This document shows, piece by piece, positions 62,100 through 64,000 of a DNA stretch of 64,000 nucleotides. The DNA comes from Hansfordia pulvinata (lineage: Eukaryota > Ascomycota > Sordariomycetes > Xylariales), in the NCBI GenBank assembly GCA_006538405.1, contig BJKQ01000035.1, positions 1-64,000 of the forward strand, written 5' to 3'. The translations under genes and the position numbers were made by a program. Positions within the stretch are counted from its first letter, which is position 1. Each line of letters begins with the position of its first letter. The notes beneath the pieces are model-generated. The model was not told the DNA's origin and did no database searches. It was given only the letters and a program-made list of their open reading frames with translations.

Positions 62100-62834
62100 T
62101 TGTCGCCACTCGCTCGACCCGGCATGGGAAGACCGGCCGCGCAAAAAAGAGCAGCTGCAAGCCGGGGCCATGAGTACTTCCTGCGCAGCCGGGCGAAGAA
62201 GATGAACGGCAGCCAGACAAGAAGGCACGGCGGCAAGAACAAGGGTAGCACCGTCGGCAGCCACGATGGCGATCCGAATCGTGGCTTCCCCCTCCTCCCA
62301 CCCCAAGACGGCGTCAGCCGCAAGGCTGCGAATGCGGATGCGAATGCGGATGGTGGCTGTCGAGCGACCCTGATGAAGAAGGACCTCGGGCTTCCCTGCG
62401 TGAGTGCGCGACCAGCCAAGGGTCAGGGCGCTGCTGCAAGCGATGCAAGCGACGGAATGCACCATAGACGCAAAGCCATCACCGCAAGGGCGCGACGAGG
62501 TGCGGGCCAGGTCAAAGGAGGCATCGAGAAGGGTTCAGCAACGAGGAGACGGGCCACTCGCCCGATCCCAACAACAACCTGGCTGCGGCGTCTCGGGTGC
62601 TTGGCTCAACGGGGCGAGAGGGCGTTTTCCCTCGCCGCAGGCGGTTTCATAGTCGGCCGGGCGCTGCTCAGCCTAGCAGCCGACGAGCAGGATCCAGCGG
62701 TGCGCAAGGTCATCGACAATGCCCTCCAGAAACCAATACTCAGCCACCTCGCAGGCCTCGCAGGCCTCGTCACACTTCCAGCTGGGCGCGCGGTCAGGCT
62801 GTCCGGAGTCGCGGGGTACTTGGAACCATCATAA
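62100..62834 (+). CDS. Basic hypothetical protein with hydrophobic C-terminus, weak candidate
   Basis: A 244-codon frame. The N-terminal two thirds are Lys/Arg/Gly/Ala-rich low complexity, including ANADANADG encoded by a 12-bp repeat (GCGAATGCGGAT). The C-terminal ~75 residues look more protein-like: LAAGGFIVGRALLSLAADEQ, then KVIDNALQKPILSHLAGLAG. Another + strand frame at 62430 reads GRCCKRCKRRN, reminiscent of a Zn2Cys6 basic region but lacking the other Cys. I recognise no family and the coding frame is not certain. Confidence 0.27.
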   Translation: MSPLARPGMGRPAAQKRAAASRGHEYFLRSRAKKMNGSQTRRHGGKNKGSTVGSHDGDPNRGFPLLPPQDGVSRKAANADANADGGCRATLMKKDLGLPCVSARPAKGQGAAASDASDGMHHRRKAITARARRGAGQVKGGIEKGSATRRRATRPIPTTTWLRRLGCLAQRGERAFSLAAGGFIVGRALLSLAADEQDPAVRKVIDNALQKPILSHLAGLAGLVTLPAGRAVRLSGVAGYLEPS

Positions 62835-63060
62835 GCCTAGGCGAGCATTGAGAAAGAAGATGAAGTGAATTGACAAGCATTCCTGATATGAGAATCCCTG
62901 AACCGCGTGGCGCTAGGATCAAAACATCGCGACCGGTCGCGTGCAAGCATACGAGAGGGTAATCGACGGGCGCACGGGCGATATGCCGGGTGCTTTAAGA
63001 TGCACGCAGGAACGTCCGCGGTAAGTGCAGTGTACTCAATTGTGTCAGTTTAAGTACGAA

Positions 63061-63150
63061 ATCCATAAGTTGCGGGAGTTATCCATAAGTTCTGGAAAAT
63101 ATCCATAAAATATGAAAAATATCCGTAATGTACGGAAAATATACATATTA
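63061..63150. repeat. 20-bp AT-rich tandem repeat, ~4.5 copies
   Basis: The unit ATCCATAAGTTSYGGRARWT occurs as four consecutive 20-bp copies plus a partial one. Diverged copies read ATCCATAAAATATGAAAAAT and ATCCGTAATGTACGGAAAAT. A T-homopolymer of about 14 bases follows at ~63185. Confidence 0.88.
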
Positions 63151-63291
63151 AATTACCAGCCGGTTCGGTAGGCGGGAGGGTCCCTTTTTTTTTTTTAGGG
63201 TCTGCCACCGTAAACAGCCGAGTTCTAGTCCGTAACGACTTAAACGTTCCTAGTCGGAAATAAGCTCTTATTAACCCAGCCCGTTATATGC

Positions 63292-63684
63292 TTACCTACC
63301 TACTTTAAAGCCTCCTAGACTGCAGTGTAAGGAGGTAGCCCCGGAGATCCAGCGCACCTGGGTCGATGCCTTGCTGCGCCGCAACTGAGCGCATCGCTGA
63401 ATCGCACGTTTAAGACCTTCGTCAGCACAGCACTTAACGACTCGAATCAATCCTTCTGGTCCCTGCATGACAGTGACCACAGCCGCAATACCACCGACGG
63501 CAGTGAGCACACTAATAAACACCTTGCGGCGGCGGGTGATCTCTGTGCTTTGCACGAAGTTGGCGATGATTCTCTGGATGCCATTCAGGCCGGAAGCGAA
63601 GGCGCGAATTGTTCCAGTCAGCGCGATACCTCCATGCTGGAGGACACCAACGCATCGAGGTTGCATGATTACGAACGTGGGCAT
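63292..63684 (-). CDS. Small membrane-protein candidate
   Basis: A 130-codon frame starts MPTFVIMQPRC. It contains one clear hydrophobic segment, VFISVLTAVGGIAAVVTVM (about residues 54-72), preceded by the basic ITRRRK and followed by an amphipathic, Lys/Arg-rich helix (LIRVVKCCADEGLKRAIQ). That arrangement fits a single-pass membrane protein. No family is recognised. An overlapping + strand frame (63550-63984) is less protein-like. The gene could be a fragment of something larger with exons further right. Confidence 0.35.
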   Translation of the reverse strand: MPTFVIMQPRCVGVLQHGGIALTGTIRAFASGLNGIQRIIANFVQSTEITRRRKVFISVLTAVGGIAAVVTVMQGPEGLIRVVKCCADEGLKRAIQRCAQLRRSKASTQVRWISGATSLHCSLGGFKVGR

Positions 63685-64000
63685 GGAGACGGAAAAAGGG
63701 CCTGTATTGCTAGATTTGCTTCAAAAGAGGGCCACCAGCAGCATCTTCATGTCTGCTTGGCTGCCACGCTGCTTGGCTGGTTGGGTGAGGATTGGCCGAG
63801 TGGGTCGTACCTGCTGGCAACCAGGCAATATGCCCCATATAGCTTAGGTACGTGGGTACATATCTCCGCATCGCGTAGCATGGGGCGGAACCATGCTCAA
63901 TACAACATACTTTGCCCCATCTTTACGTGCACCCATTTCTTCGATTCAAGTGTGCCCTGGCGAGAGCGGCGAGGTCGGCATTGAAGCGACCGAAACATTA

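Noticed and set aside
62380..62470. Possible Zn2Cys6 transcription-factor motif (GRCCKRCKRRN)
   Set aside because: Only the first part of the pattern is present. The remaining cysteines are missing and the frame stops three codons after the motif.
1..64000. Secondary-metabolite cluster, CRISPR array, tRNA or giant-mobile-element recombinase
   Set aside because: I found no synthase or P450 motif, no regularly spaced repeats, no cloverleaf and no tyrosine-recombinase frame on either strand.

Overview
The window looks like a piece of a filamentous ascomycete genome (Pezizomycotina, probably Sordariomycetes), most likely an accessory or repeat-rich compartment. Three things point there. Base composition is sharply bipartite. 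The AT-rich blocks carry the CpA-to-TpA / TpG-to-TpA pattern of repeat-induced point mutation (RIP). A protein kinase at 37.9-38.7 kb has the HND...DFDSCR signature of a large fungal kinase-like family. There is no prokaryotic organisation, and I see no tRNA, rRNA or CRISPR array.

Layout. 1-15.75 kb is extremely AT-rich, RIP-degraded sequence without a credible gene. It holds at least two, probably three, copies of a non-autonomous hAT-like element of about 545 bp with long terminal inverted repeats. 15.75-20.26 kb is a less mutated island containing a solo LTR with a perfect 5-bp target duplication. 20.27-36.08 kb is a nested pair of Ty3/gypsy LTR retrotransposons. The outer element (+ strand, 267-bp LTRs, target duplication TAGCC) is interrupted by an inner element (- strand, 208-bp LTRs, target duplication CACCG) of the same family as the solo LTR. 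Both pol genes are destroyed by RIP but remain recognisable. RIP begins and ends inside the outer LTRs. 39.5-40.6 kb is a small AT-rich patch.

36.1-39.5 kb and 40.6-64 kb are gene-compatible GC-balanced sequence, but gene-poor. Recognisable are a frameshifted kinase-like gene and a large Ulp1/C48-type cysteine protease gene with an in-frame TAG in the catalytic domain. A proline-rich protein ends in a CCHC zinc knuckle. Two proteins of about 450-500 residues carry hydrophobic segments and long helical regions and belong to no family I recognise. The remainder are weak small-ORF candidates, several minisatellites and long stretches in which I see nothing coding. No metabolic pathway or gene cluster is evident. 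The picture is of decaying accessory genes beside transposon graveyards.

All gene models come from reading frames and motifs by eye. Fungal introns are short and I could not test splicing, so starts, exon joins and some pseudogene calls are provisional.
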